From the NCBI GenBank assembly GCA_034620365.1, contig JAQGEQ010000201.1, positions 558,001 to 622,000 of the forward strand: DNA of 64,000 nucleotides, read 5' to 3'. The first letter of the stretch is position 1, and each line of letters opens with the position of its first letter. Positions 27,544 through 39,183 of the stretch are shown in pieces. A program made the translations under genes and the position numbers. The notes beneath the pieces were generated by a model. That model did no database searches, had not been told where the DNA came from, and was given only the letters and a program-made list of their open reading frames with translations. The DNA comes from Pegea sp. RAD2-039. Lineage: Eukaryota; Chordata; Thaliacea; Salpida; Salpidae.

Positions 27544-27989
27544 TATTTTATTAACTATTTTATATTATACATTATAATTAAGAAAGACCTGCCAAAAAAC
27601 AAATGGCAGAAAAATGTATAAACTTCTTTTATATTATTGGTCCATATGTTTTATAATTTAAAACTGAACTAATTACGTTAATTATAAGTTATATTTTTCA
27701 CTTGGAAATTTTGTTATAACTTTGACAGACTTATCAACGTTTATTTATAGCTTTTTTTATCTTAATTCAAATAATTTTTTATTATTATCAAAATTTGATT
27801 AACTTTCTACAAGATCATTTAAATATTATTTAATTACTTTTTAAAAATTTGTTTAAATCTATTAGACTAATGGTTGAAAAATGTTCTAAATCGCTGAAAT
27901 AATCTTAATTTTTGTTTTTAAACTTAAAGATTAAATCTAAATATATTTTTACAGGTTTTTCAAATATTAAAGATATTTATATAGAAGCC

Positions 27990-28304
27990 ATGGATAGATG
28001 TGAAACCACTATTCGAACGCTAATAAGTGAAATCGAAGATTACATCCTGAAACTTCAATTTGAAGAGAATGCTTTAAAAACAGCTGTTCAGAAACATCAA
28101 CAAAAAAACAGTAAGATTGAAGAGACAACTATTTCACTTCAGGCTAATTATGACAGCCAACAAAATGATCTCTTGGAACATCAAGCAGCATTTGATGTTG
28201 TAGTCGAACAAGCTACTAAAATAAACAAACAACAAACTGAATACAACGAAAATCAGGATAAACTTACAGATAATAACCAGGCTTTTGACAACAGCCAACA
28301 ATAA
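27990..28304 (+). CDS. Small coiled-coil protein, 104 aa, unknown function
   Basis: Single open frame from ATG at 27990 to TAA at 28302. It lies directly after a TTTTTACAG acceptor (ending 27954), so it is either a one-exon mRNA with a spliced 5' end or the last exon of a longer gene; the frame stays open upstream to the acceptor. The protein is rich in Q, E, K and N with heptad-like hydrophobic spacing (ISEIEDYILKLQFEENALK), and no membrane segment or known domain. AATAAA lies at 28650. Codon use is A+T-rich like DSCC1 and TTLL5. I do not recognise the family. Confidence 0.55.
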   Translation: MDRCETTIRTLISEIEDYILKLQFEENALKTAVQKHQQKNSKIEETTISLQANYDSQQNDLLEHQAAFDVVVEQATKINKQQTEYNENQDKLTDNNQAFDNSQQ

Positions 28305-28649
28305 CAAGATAAATAAAAGTGTCTTCAGAGATAATAAGTTTAATAATTGCATCTTGTTCTATTATTCGTTTATTATTATGGTGTTTGTAAACTTTTCTAA
28401 GGTTTCTTCAGTTGCGTCATCTTCACAAAAAGTTTGGTTTTTGTATTACTCATTGTTGCTTTAATGAAATGATTTTTGAAAAGTTTTATTTTCAAAATTA
28501 ATGAAATTATTATTAATCTTATACAAATTTGAGTGATTGCTTTAGAAATTTTTTGAACGTTTTTGAAATAATGACTATTGCTGATTCTAAATGTTCTTAC
28601 CTATGTAGCCATCAAGTTGCCTACATATTCTTTGAACTATTTTCTGATC

Positions 28650-28655
28650 AATAAA
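28650..28655 (+). terminator. Polyadenylation signal AATAAA (coiled-coil gene)
   Basis: Followed by T- and GT-rich sequence. It lies 346 nt after the stop. Confidence 0.5.
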
Positions 28656-29239
28656 AGAATACTAAATTTAGTTTTATGTTTTATTCTAAGTAGGCATAAC
28701 TCTTGACAAGTGTTCAAAAGAATACTAAAAAAACTTCTGTTTACGTTTTAATAAATTTTCACCCAAAAAAGCTAGCCATCGTTGTAGCTTTTTCTCGTAA
28801 CCTCATGTAAATGCGAATTTACCAAAAGTTGATTAACATATCAAAGGTTTAGAGTTAAGTGGTAGCATACAATATAAGTCAAGTCTCCTTAAACAATTAA
28901 GGACGATTTTGTTGATGTTGACAATGATGATCTGATAATGTTCACAGCAGGACCATTAGTAACGGGGTTGATTATTTTATACAATTTTATGCTGTCGTTT
29001 CAAAAGTTTAATACATTTTCTGACCTTAGCAAGACATCAAACCAACGAGTCTTTTGAGACATCTAAACCTTATTAGAAAATGACAAACTAAAACGTCCTA
29101 TGAACATATGGAGCCTTTTTTGGCTTTGAAAGAGTTCTGTGTTGGTGTAGTTTCTTCATTTAAATACATAAGGAAGAGTTAATTTGATAACAAATACTCA
29201 GAAGACTACTTTTCATTTGAATTACTGACATATGTTGAT
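28656..29239. other. Intergenic, nothing recognised
   Basis: No coding, RNA or repeat signal seen. Confidence 0.5.
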
Positions 29240-30480
29240 CTCTTTTCAGCATAATGATGTCATGAAGAGCCTGAGTGCAGTAAAGATGAACACGGTCAAT
29301 GCTCTAAGCGGGTAGAGAACCCATTTGTTGCCGTTGAGGGTGAAGTTTTATCGCCTGGGTTTAGAGTAGTCCAAGTCTTTCAGTCAAGGATGTCGCAATT
29401 TCCTCGCGGTCACAGACTACAAATTATTAATCTTTTTATTCTAGATAAACTGCCTGCCAAGGCTGACAAGGTACATGGTCACTGGGCCGAGTCACCAAAC
29501 AGCGGATCTAAAGTCTGGGGGCAGTTCAGCGCATGCTGCTCTCCACTATAATCAAAATCATTTGCGTAGGCATAAAGGGAGTATTAAAACCTACATCCCA
29601 GTTGTTTGCATATACTTCCTTTCCACGCGTGTTTTATACTCTATTTTCGAGTCTCAAAGCACTGCCAACACAAATATTCGCCTAAAGTAGAAATTGAAGT
29701 GATAATGCTAACACTCGATCCTTCTTTCCAAGCCACTGTTATATATTCTACAAGTTTTACGCGCTGCTCTCTAAGATACACAGTCATAGTGTTGTGGTCT
29801 GGCATTACACAGAACATTCAGGAGACTCGATTTAAATGATTCTACTGTAACTGAAACGTCCCTTCCCGCAATTTGACAAAATTTTTGCAAACTTTTTTAA
29901 ATGGGAGAGACCTTTTGTCAGGTTAGATGAGATTTTCTCAACTACCAGAAGAAGCTCTCAATCAAGATCAAAAGACTTAAATCACTAATTACGTAGAATA
30001 CTTCCAACATTTGATCTACCGACAGATATATACGGTGACGAAGCCAGAATTTTTTGGGCGAAACTTTTCTCTTTTTTAAAAGGTAGAACATAACCGCAAA
30101 TAAACGAAACTAAATTCAAATGTCAGCCCTTCAGGTTGGTGAAAATGTGTTAAAATCGATGCTCTGACTCAGATCCACTATCAAAGATCAGATTAGGTCG
30201 AAAACTCTTTTGCAAAATACATCAAATATTTTTTAGACTCACTCCCTGAAATCATCGAGAGAGGTTTGAACAGGCAGGAATAATACCCTGTGTACTTTAG
30301 CTGGTCTTTTGATGAAATGAAAGGGCATGCTAATAATTTGCCTCCACTAACACGTGGAGCAGGTTCAAAAAAATGTGTTAAGAATGGTTTTGTAACCGCA
30401 ATGCTCTCACTGATAAGCCTAGAAAGGAAAATTAAACATAAACAGATCTTTAACAAGGTCCTTGAAGCTTAAGAGCCGCA
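29240..30480 (+). repeat. Decayed coding-like stretch, unclassified
   Basis: Composition is more balanced than the flanks. Broken protein-like text appears on the plus strand, for example LPTFDLPTDIYGDEARIF near 30005-30060 and YFSWSFDEMKGHANNLPP near 30295-30350, interrupted by stops. No family was recognised. It may be an old transposable element or a dead gene. Confidence 0.35.
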
Positions 30481-31095
30481 TATTTTTTAAATTAACAATA
30501 AAATCCATTTCGAGGTTAATTCTGATTGATAACTAGAATTAATTTTACAAAAATATATCACATTAATTGACAAGTGTGGTAAAAATTAAATTGGAAATTG
30601 TGTAACATCAAAGCTTCATATCCAAGTACTTTTTTATCTCATATTTTAATTTTGCATCATCAAAACAATTTAAACTTTGAAAACTGATTTTTTAAGATTT
30701 TAAAACAATATTTGTTATATAGTGAATTATAATAACAAGTAGCAACCATGAATATTCCTTATATGAATAAATGTTGCATAAAAGTACATTTTTAACTAAT
30801 AAAATTGATTTCTACTAAACTTAAACTTTTTCAGAAGTTTTTTGGCATTTTGTACCAATTATTTAATTACAAAAAAGTAGAAAGATTACAGAAAATTGCT
30901 TTTTTTGTCCCAAAAAAAATTTATTTGAAAGTTTTTTAAGTATACTTTTTTGAATTTCTGAAATACTAATGAAGATTTGTATTTGAGAAATCTTTAATAA
31001 AAGAACTAAGCATCTTTTTGAAGCTTCTTCTAATGTTTTTATAAAACTGAACTTATTTGCTTCCTGATTTACAACTAATTTATAGATGAAAAAAC
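30481..31095. other. Intergenic, nothing recognised
   Basis: A+T-rich with no features apparent. Confidence 0.5.
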
Positions 31096-31101
31096 TTTAT
31101 T
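31096..31101 (-). terminator. Polyadenylation signal (SNRPG)
   Basis: TTTATT on the plus strand reads AATAAA on the minus strand, 72 nt after the SNRPG stop. Confidence 0.65.
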
Positions 31102-31172
31102 CATCAAAGACATAATTTCATAGAAAACTTTCAAAAGTCACTAAAAAAACGAAGAAATGAAATCTCAGCTGA

Positions 31173-32295
31173 TCAGCGATCTGAGATCCGCTCTAAACAC
31201 TCCACCATCAGAATAGAGTTACCTCTTACTACCTGTTAGAGAAAATAAAGATCAGATGGAGGTTAATGAGAGGATGGGGATAACTTACCACCATGCCGAC
31301 TTGTTCAATGTTTCCATTCTTGAATCTAGCAATTGATTCATCAATCACAAGGTTCATGAATGGATCAAAGCCAGAAAGAACTCCTTCAATGGTTCGACCT
31401 CCATTCAATTTCACTAAAGAAACAAGTTTCAGAAAACTAAACTTCATGAAAACAATCGATTTATACAAATAAAAAAAAACTATTATCATGAAAAATTTAT
31501 TAGATGAATTAAATATATCAAAACTAGTAAATTAATCAAGTTATAAAAAAATATTCATTTCAAAAATTACAAGAAATATAAATATATAATTTTATGAGTC
31601 CAATCTAGGTTTACTTAAAAGTTATTTATCAACTTTCTCAAATTGAAAATATAAATCATATTTAAGAAAGTTTCATTTAAATTATAAATACTTTTTCTCA
31701 TTACTTTTTTTATTAAAATTGAAAAAAAAAACTTACATAACAACTTTTTGTCCATAAATCTATAAAGCAAAATACATATAAAAAATAAATAATTTAAAAA
31801 TTCAAAGTTATAAATTAAAACAAAAAAAAGTTATAAGTTAAAATAAAATTTCAAAGATAACAGAACAACAACTTCATTATTTTGTTTAGAATAAGCAAAA
31901 CACTTTATTGAAAAATAAAATTATCTAAAATTTTTTATATCAATTAAGCTTTTGAACTTGGGTTTAGTATTAATAAAAAAACTGAAACTAAAATATGAAT
32001 TTTTTTTTATTTAAAATTTAAATTCAAATATCAATTTTTTCATGTTAAAATTTATTCACTAATTACAAAACATAAATGAATAAAAACCAAAACTGTAGCA
32101 TATTACTTTAATTAATCTATATTTAAATATATGAAATGCTACAACTAAATCTAAACTTTACTTTAAACATTTAAAAAATATCTATATTAAGAACATCACT
32201 TGAATTACTTTAATAAAACACTAAATTATAACAAATGTACAAGAATACCAATATTTTACCAACCTTTTTAACTCAGGGGGGTGTGCTTTGTTCAT
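31173..32295 (-). CDS. SNRPG: Small nuclear ribonucleoprotein G (Sm-G)
   Basis: Core Sm-ring subunit of spliceosomal U snRNPs. Four minus-strand exons: 32264-32295, 31737-31759, 31289-31413, 31173-31232, giving 79 aa in continuous phase. The protein opens MNKAHPPELKRFMDKKL and carries the Sm1 text KLNGGRTIEGVLSGFDPFMN, then IDE and the Sm2 region GMVVVRGNSILMVECLERI. These match the family almost residue for residue (human 76 aa), with only a slightly longer, basic C-terminal end. The 23-nt second exon is a microexon. The introns of 504 and 323 nt contain nothing recognisable. PPIH, another splicing factor, lies 12 kb away, which is probably chance. Confidence 0.97.
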
Positions 32296-33257
32296 TTTCA
32301 AGCAGGAAGTATATAAACTTGACAAAAATATTCAGGTAAATCCTACAGTAAATGGAACGAAGCAAATTCAAAACCAATAATAATTAATCGCAGTGTTTCT
32401 AATATTTTATTCAAAATTTAAGAATTATTGTTACAACTGTATATTATTACAAAATACAAAATAAAAGAAAACTTTTTTAATAAATATTTTACCAACTGTT
32501 TAAAAAATAAAAGATTTAAGAAATATTTCTATGAATAAGCATCTTCTGAATCAAAATTATCAGCTATGCACCCTAAGAGTTATTTACATTTGTGCAAATA
32601 TGACGCTTATTTTATAGAACTTTTATTTATAGTTATCTTAAAATTTTTGTAATCAATTTGGTTTGCTAAATCTATTTTTATAATTTAACTTAACTTTTAA
32701 CACATTCTCAAAGCAGTTTAGTCTAAGGACTTCTACTAAGCGATGTTAACTTATGCTATGTTGATATTAGTTTAGGTTTGTCTTTTTAGTTTTTTTTTTT
32801 TTGATATCAAGAAATATCAATACCACTAATAAATTCATAAGCCGTGTTTCTCTATATTAGTCTACCTCCTATAGTTAATTTTGGTGTACCTTTTTGTATA
32901 TACTTCTTTTTATTTTATGGTTTATTTCATGTCCTATTTTCTACCTTCGAAGTACTGCCAATAAAATATTTCCTTTTAATACTGTGACATTATCTTACGG
33001 TATTTTAAAACATTATTTATTAAAAAATAAAAAATGAAGCGAGTTTGATGAAAGATCAAGTTTAGCAACTTCAACAATTTGTAACTTTTTTTAGATCCTT
33101 TTTAAACAAATTAAATAAAGTTGTTTTCAAAAATATTATAGCAGTATTAACAATTTTCTAATTTTTATCACGCTTAACGTTTTTGATTTTGTAAAGATGT
33201 TTTTAATAAAGATAATATCATATTCATGAAGACTGTTTAAAATACTTTTATATTTAC
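32296..33257. other. Intergenic, nothing firm
   Basis: A stretch near 32870-32985 ending ACTGCCAATAAAATATTTCC loosely resembles 29600-29690, which may be another old repeat tail, but the match is weak. Confidence 0.35.
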
Positions 33258-33450
33258 GTCCTGCTTAGTGGCAAAGTGGTTACTACACCTACCTTCTAGT
33301 TAGGAAGTACGGGTTAGACCCCAGGTGGAGACATATAAAAACTCCTGAGAAAAACCATAAAAAACTCGTGAGAATGTGTGTTAGAGAGATGTGCTCTCTT
33401 TAGGCATCCTCTTTCGCATTTATATATATAAATAAATAAAATAAATAAAT
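33258..33450 (+). mobile_element. tRNA-derived SINE with LINE-like 3' tail
   Basis: The 5' part has a pol III A box (TAGTGGCAAAGTGG, 33266-33279) and a B box (GGGTTAGACCCC, 33311-33322) at tRNA-like spacing. The 3' part reads GTGAGAATGTGTGTTAGAGA and then GCATTTATATATATAAATAA, ending in an AATAAATAAA tail. The 3' part matches 59487-59562 and the end of the minus-strand LINE at 56752-56835, so the SINE shares a tail with that LINE. The pol III boxes are seen; mobilisation by the LINE is inference from known SINE/LINE pairs. Confidence 0.75.
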
Positions 33451-33888
33451 ATCTTTTATCAAATCTTATAAAATATATCAATACTTTAATCAAACTAATT
33501 CCCTTGAATGGTTAGGTGAGTTACTAAGTACAAAGCTTTCTTCATATTAAACATCTAAGGTTCTGCCAATCAAGCTTCTCGTTCAATTTCGAATTATAAA
33601 CATTAATTTCTAATTTGAAAAAAAAGTTTATTTTTTAATTATAGTAACAGACTTCTTATGTGAATTGGAAAAATTTTTCATTTGAATCAATCTAATTTTT
33701 TCAAGAATTAGTCTAACACTAGGTCTAAGAAGAATTATAATAAATTAATTTTCAAAGTTTCTGAATAATTTTGTAAGAAATCTTTCCTGAAATTTCGAAA
33801 TATACAAAAATTTTTTAGTATCAAATCAAAAGTTTAATCAATCAATGTTTCAATCTAAAATGAATAGCACAGAAAGATAAAAACACAA

Positions 33889-33894
33889 TTTATT
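33889..33894 (-). terminator. Polyadenylation signal (ZDHHC12)
   Basis: AATAAA on the minus strand, 146 nt after the stop. Confidence 0.55.
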
Positions 33895-34039
33895 TGGTAC
33901 AACAGATTCAATGTTTCATATTAGACGTTTAGAATTCAACACCAATTTCATTTTAGAAATGTTTAATGAGAAAAAATCAACTCTTTAGCAAAATATGAGA
34001 CTAATTTCGAACAAACAAATATCCTAATATCAACTTACA

Positions 34040-35274
34040 TCATTTCTGATTGATTCGAACTTCTTCAGAGTATTGAGCAGACTCTATATTTTCCAAGTCT
34101 GACTCATCTGAATATTCGTGCAATTTGTTATACTTCCCACTGCTGCTACTGGAATTTTTATTGTAATATTTTCTCCAATCTTGAACAACACAAACACAAC
34201 AAAAGATGTAGAAATTTTTACAAGGTCCCAAATCAAACGGATTTTCGCGTAGTTTTTGCAAATATGGAATTCTACAAAACATAAATTTTAAGATTTCACA
34301 ATCAATGAAATGATCAACAAACCTGTGCTTGCTGAAAGATTCCCAAGTTGTGTTATTGGTGAAGGCAGTGTAAGTGTGCATTGTGAAGAGAGTGAAAGTA
34401 ATAACAATAAAGATTGCCATAAAAACATCAGCAACAATTAACACAAAGTTAGTGACAAACCATTGCTGTTTAACTGTTGGAGTTTGATAACCTGATCTGT
34501 AAAAGTAAATATTTGAAGTTTAAAAAGAAAATGAAACGTTTTTGATTGGCTTAAATTAACATTAGCAAGTTGTCTAGTTAAAAACGTTAGTATGAAATTA
34601 CATAGAGATCTTGAAGCTCCAAATGAGAAGAAAAAGCTCAAGAAAAATAAAAAGAAGAAAAAATTTGTGGTTTCTTTCTCCCACACAGTTAGCCATCCAG
34701 AAGCAGTGATGATCAAATCTTCGAACACATTTGTTACAATCTCTGCAATGCTTGGCTCGCATTGGTTTCTACAAAACAATTTGTGTCAATCTCAAACTGT
34801 GATCTTAATGTGGGTCACCTTCAAACGGCAGAAACCGCACCGTTGACGAGGTGACAAGTTGAACTTGACACTTTCACTTCGAGTTTTATGGCTGACTTGA
34901 ATGAAACTTTCTTCTACTTCATCTTCTATAATCACCTGCAACTTTATTTAAACAATTATTTTGTGAATAAGAAATCCAATTTCAAGATTACTTCTTCAAC
35001 ATCAATATCCTCTTTTTTAACAAACCCAGGGTCTAAGAATGAAACAATAAAATAAAGAATAATAGAAAATAGAGCAAGAAATATGTAGATGATTGGAGCC
35101 AGCAGCCTACCCTCAGCTACTGCATTATGTATTTCTAAAAAGATCAAAAGTAATTTGATAGAAACCAAAAAAAAATGAAACATGTTTACCTGTTGGCTTC
35201 ACAAATAAGGAAATTATGATGAATATAGTGAGGGATAGATGTAGAAGTCGTGCAAAAATTAACTCAGAAGACAT
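34040..35274 (-). CDS. ZDHHC12: DHHC palmitoyltransferase, ZDHHC12-like
   Basis: Multi-pass membrane S-acyltransferase. Six minus-strand exons in phase: 35190-35274, 34992-35134, 34819-34935, 34602-34768, 34323-34496, 34040-34271, giving 305 aa (human about 267). Two hydrophobic segments occur early (exon 1 and exon 2, ending FLDPGFV with the usual DPG motif). The cysteine-rich domain is [20 protein letters not shown] and then [20 protein letters not shown] (DHHC at 134-137). After this come two more membrane segments and [12 protein letters not shown], holding the TTxE motif. RRFDHHC, CVGERNH and TTWE fit ZDHHC12 best. Residue 138, after the catalytic cysteine, is Phe where almost all relatives have Pro. 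The C-terminus carries a serine run and an acidic tail. Confidence 0.93.
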
Positions 35275-37904
35275 GATTAAATGTTCAACAGAGCCTTACT
35301 TCTTCAAACAACTTTTACCAAAATACAAAAGCAAGAGAGATAAGATAAATATTCTTCAAATTTCAAGACTAAAAAGAGTAATCTTAGATTTCCTGATTCT
35401 ATTATCTAAGATTCTTATTAATTTTATAGATTTAAAAATGACATTTTAAAATTAATTTAATTGAAATTATAAAGGAATCTATTTGAAAAATTAAACTTAT
35501 TTCATATTCATAGGAAACTCAAAAAACAAATAAATCTTATCTTAATCATAAACAATAAAGATTATGAAGGTTTTCTAATAATTCTAGCATCATACATTTC
35601 TTCAACAATTAAACAAACTTTTTTAGCAAATCAATTATTCCTTTCATGAATATTTACATAAAAAGTCTATAATTTTTTAATTACTAACATTTTTGAACCT
35701 ATATAATTTTTTTGACACTAAGTAGCTAAATTATTGAAACAAGGATTATATAGAACAAATTTTACTTATTTAATATACATGATAGCTATAACAAATAGTG
35801 ATAAAATTATCCTAATTAATCTTACCTTGTTTAACATTTCGAATTAATTAAAGCAAATATTACAAAAGTAACAAACTAACCTTAAGGTTTAAAAGTTAAG
35901 GTGTAACAAAAAATTAAAATATTTTATGTTATGTTATAAGCTATTTAACACAAGAGTTTACATTTGTTTATGATAACAATAATAGTATAAAATGGATATA
36001 ACTTTTATTTCCCCCATTAAAAAACACAGAATGTAAAGCAAAGTATAAAATATTACAGTGATTAAGTAAATAGCTGAATTAGAATTTACTAATAGGAAAT
36101 TAAAATTGAAAAAAATGAGCTTGAATGAGCAAAAACTCGCTTAATTAAATCTATGTGAAAATCTGTGGTACAGCAGTTCTATTGAATTTACAACTACTAT
36201 TTTTGATGGATAAAATTGAGAAATAATTCTATATGATATCGTAATTTGTTGTATCTTCCCATACAAAGTTTGAAATTAGTGTATAAGAGATTCGTAGAAA
36301 TATTTCAATTCGTGAAAATCTAAGTCGAAAGAAAAATAATTAGTTTTTAAAATTTGCCGATCAATTTTTAACAGCTCCCAAATCTTTTGAGCTTTAGTTA
36401 AAATCTTATTATTTCTCGATCTTATATCTAATGTGATAATACTTTTTTTAAGCAAGCATATTTAAATCATTTTTATTAATACAATAAACTCTATCCTAAA
36501 AAGTAATTGATTTCATTCTTAATATTTGTCGTTCCATACACTTTGATTTTAACACAATAGTCTTATTAAGTCTTATAATCTGTTTTTGTAGAAGATATTT
36601 CAGATTTTCTGCATAAAATTTTCTTAACAAAAGAGCTAATTCCAGCTGCGGAGAATTGTCAAAAAGGTTAAAAAGATAAAAGCTTCTAAAATACTTTAAA
36701 TCCTTTCTAGACCTATAAAAATGCTAGAATTAAACAAAAAAACATATTTCATAATTTGATCTTAAGTTAAATTATAATTTGAATGAAATTTATAATTAAA
36801 CGAGCTATGACTACTTTTTTCCGGTTGGAATACTTAGAACTAAGTATGAGCTTAAATATATATATATATATAAACGTTAGTTGATTGTAATATACCAAAA
36901 ATATTTGATTAAATTTGTGACAATTATCATAGTTTACCAGACTGGTGCAAATATAATTTTTCAATTTATTTTGAAAAGTTTATCATAATACAAAAAAGAA
37001 AGAAATATAATGTTGCAAGTTTTTTATAGGTTTTGAAATTAAATTATCTTGTATTAAAATAATCCGTTTCGAATATCTTTTTTAGGTTTGTAAAACTTCC
37101 CTCAAAGCAAAAAAGAGTTAAACTTTTCTTGTCTAATTTCAACTCATACAAATTATAATAAAAGTTCTAAATTTCTTTATTTTCTTGCTTTTTATGGCTA
37201 CAGCTTACTTATGATTATCAAGATTTGTTTCAACTTGAAAACATTTCTATTAGATTTCTATTTATTTTTGTTACTAACGTCTGCTTGTCTTGAAAAACAG
37301 CTGACATTTTTATAGATTTTTATAAAGTAAGCTCTGATGACAGCTTTTACTATACTCAAATACCTCTGTTAAAAAACAGGCTAAAATTAATACAAGTTAG
37401 TTTGGTGATATCAAATAATATCGAGTTATGTACTCTTTCTACGTTAAATCTTCTTCCAATTACATTTTAAAATTTGCCTATTTATCAGTTACTTGTGGTT
37501 GAATATAGTTAATTGCTTCAATTAGCCTTTTTCACTATCTTTATTAGATATTAGTTAACTTTTATTTCACTTCTTTTTTTATCAGTTACATAGATACTAG
37601 TAGTTAGCTAGAGAATTTAGATTCAGAATAAACCCCTACAAAGTAACTATATTCATTTCTTAAATCATTTGAAAAATAAAAATTTTTTAATAGTGTAAAC
37701 TTACGTTATAAGCTTCTACGATAAATGTTTATTTTTAAAAGTTTCTGTAAAGATCTTCTCATGCTTTTTAATAATATTTTGGTGATATAAAGTGCTGTAG
37801 AAACGCACAATTGAGTTCAAATGGTAATTTAAATTTTCTTTCAAGTCTTAAAATCTTTTTGCTGTAAATTTTTTTTATAGCTTTAGAATGAATTTACCTT
37901 CATT
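35275..37904. other. Intergenic, 2.6 kb, nothing recognised
   Basis: Strongly A+T-rich, with a short TA run near 36856-36872. No exons or elements identified. Confidence 0.55.
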
Positions 37905-38870
37905 CAAGATTTGACGGAAGTCCTTGCAATGCATTAAGTCTAAAGACGAAAATAAGGCAAAACAAATCCCCATCCACAACTGCATGATGCAGCAGGTATT
38001 GCACATTAAGCAAAATTGCTCAAAAATCGGTTTTCATCAGCCTGAACAGATTTTGGAATAAAAATCAGCCTAAAGAAGACAAAAGTTCTTAGCCAAGATG
38101 TTTACATCCCACAGCCAATGACGTGATGACTGTGACGTTGAGGATGTAGATAGTTTTGTCTACTTTGCTCAAAAATAACATCATCGGTATCAATAGAAGC
38201 CGAGATCAACAACCGCATTGGTAGAGCATCCGGTATATTTGTACGGTTTACTTTTAGTGTCTGAGATATTCCAAAAATATTCATCAAAACCAAGGCTATA
38301 GTAAAGTTTTTAGAGCCATTTATAAGTCCTTTATACGCAGCACTCTATTATAAACCTTGGACTTTATTGAAGGCTAACTAAAATAAACTCAAACCTCTTA
38401 TTTTCGTTTTTGTCATTCTATATCATGTTTGATATAGCAACAAAAGACCTCAAAATGAGAAAGTCATAAAGTGCACTAGCCTGACAACAATGTACAACAT
38501 GCTAAGCAAGCAAAGGCTTTGCTGGCTCGGACACTTCCGTCGAATGGAATACGTATGGTGACCTATCAAAGGACAAACGCAACATCGGCTGTCCTTGTCT
38601 TTGCTTTAAGGATACATGCAAGTGCAATATAAAATCTGTTAACATTAAAACCACTAATTGGAAAGATATCGTAGCAGATCGCTCCAAATAGCACTCTCTC
38701 CTCCACAGATAGCTGAAGGATACAAAAGAAAAACCACCTTCAAAGAAAAAAAGAAACGCTACAAACTTTTCAGTTTTTTCGAAGTTCACTGTATTTTGCT
38801 TTGTTTCTGATAACAACTCTTGAGCACAACCAGCATTGCCGTTCTTGGTCGAAAAAGGCCATCATTAGAA
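37905..38870 (+). mobile_element. LINE 3' fragment (reverse transcriptase end plus tail), family A
   Basis: Broken frames read ISLKKTKVLSQDVYIP, then the C-terminal RT region with LCWLGHFRRMEY, and WKDIVADRS, followed by a 3'UTR ending in GCCGTTCTTGGTCGA. This order (KTKV, WLGH-RME, NW-AADRS) is typical of the C-terminal part of non-LTR elements such as those behind craniofacial-development-protein-2-like entries. It is 5'-truncated and has many stops. It is related to 56058-56460 and to minus 46392-46705. Confidence 0.75.
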
Positions 38871-39078
38871 TAAAATCTACAATTTAAAAAATAATGTTTG
38901 TAACCGACATATTTTTAATATCTATAAATTTTACAAAATAAGTAATAGGTTAAAGATACAGATATAATTTGACTTATTTTTCAAAGTAAACTATTTACAA
39001 AATGTTATTATTTTAAACAAACTTATTTTTCTAAGCTTGTACAGTTTGATTAGTTTTTATTTTTAATGCTAATTATTC

Positions 39079-39088
39079 TTTGGCGGGA
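39079..39088 (+). promoter_or_regulatory. E2F-type site upstream of DSCC1
   Basis: TTTGGCGGGA is a textbook E2F/DP element, about 95 nt before the DSCC1 start. DSCC1 is a replication-linked gene, so cell-cycle control by E2F is plausible. A GT donor at about 39123 and an acceptor at 39180 suggest a 58-nt 5'UTR intron between this promoter and the start codon. Confidence 0.5.
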
Positions 39089-39183
39089 GATTTTTACACT
39101 TGGTTGCGAAATGGTCTCCGAGGTAATTTCAGATTGTTAGGCCTCACTCCTATCGTTAAAGTTTTGTTTACATATTTTAGATA

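Larger units (their letters stand above)
24585..27950. other. Intergenic, two repeat tails, otherwise nothing seen
   Basis: Very A+T-rich. The only recognisable items are two family-B repeat tails, listed separately. Confidence 0.55.

Noticed and set aside
34438-34846. Minus and plus frames over ZDHHC12 exons 4 and 5
   Set aside because: Alternative frames of the real exons; only the frame with DHHC and CVGERNH joins its neighbours in phase.
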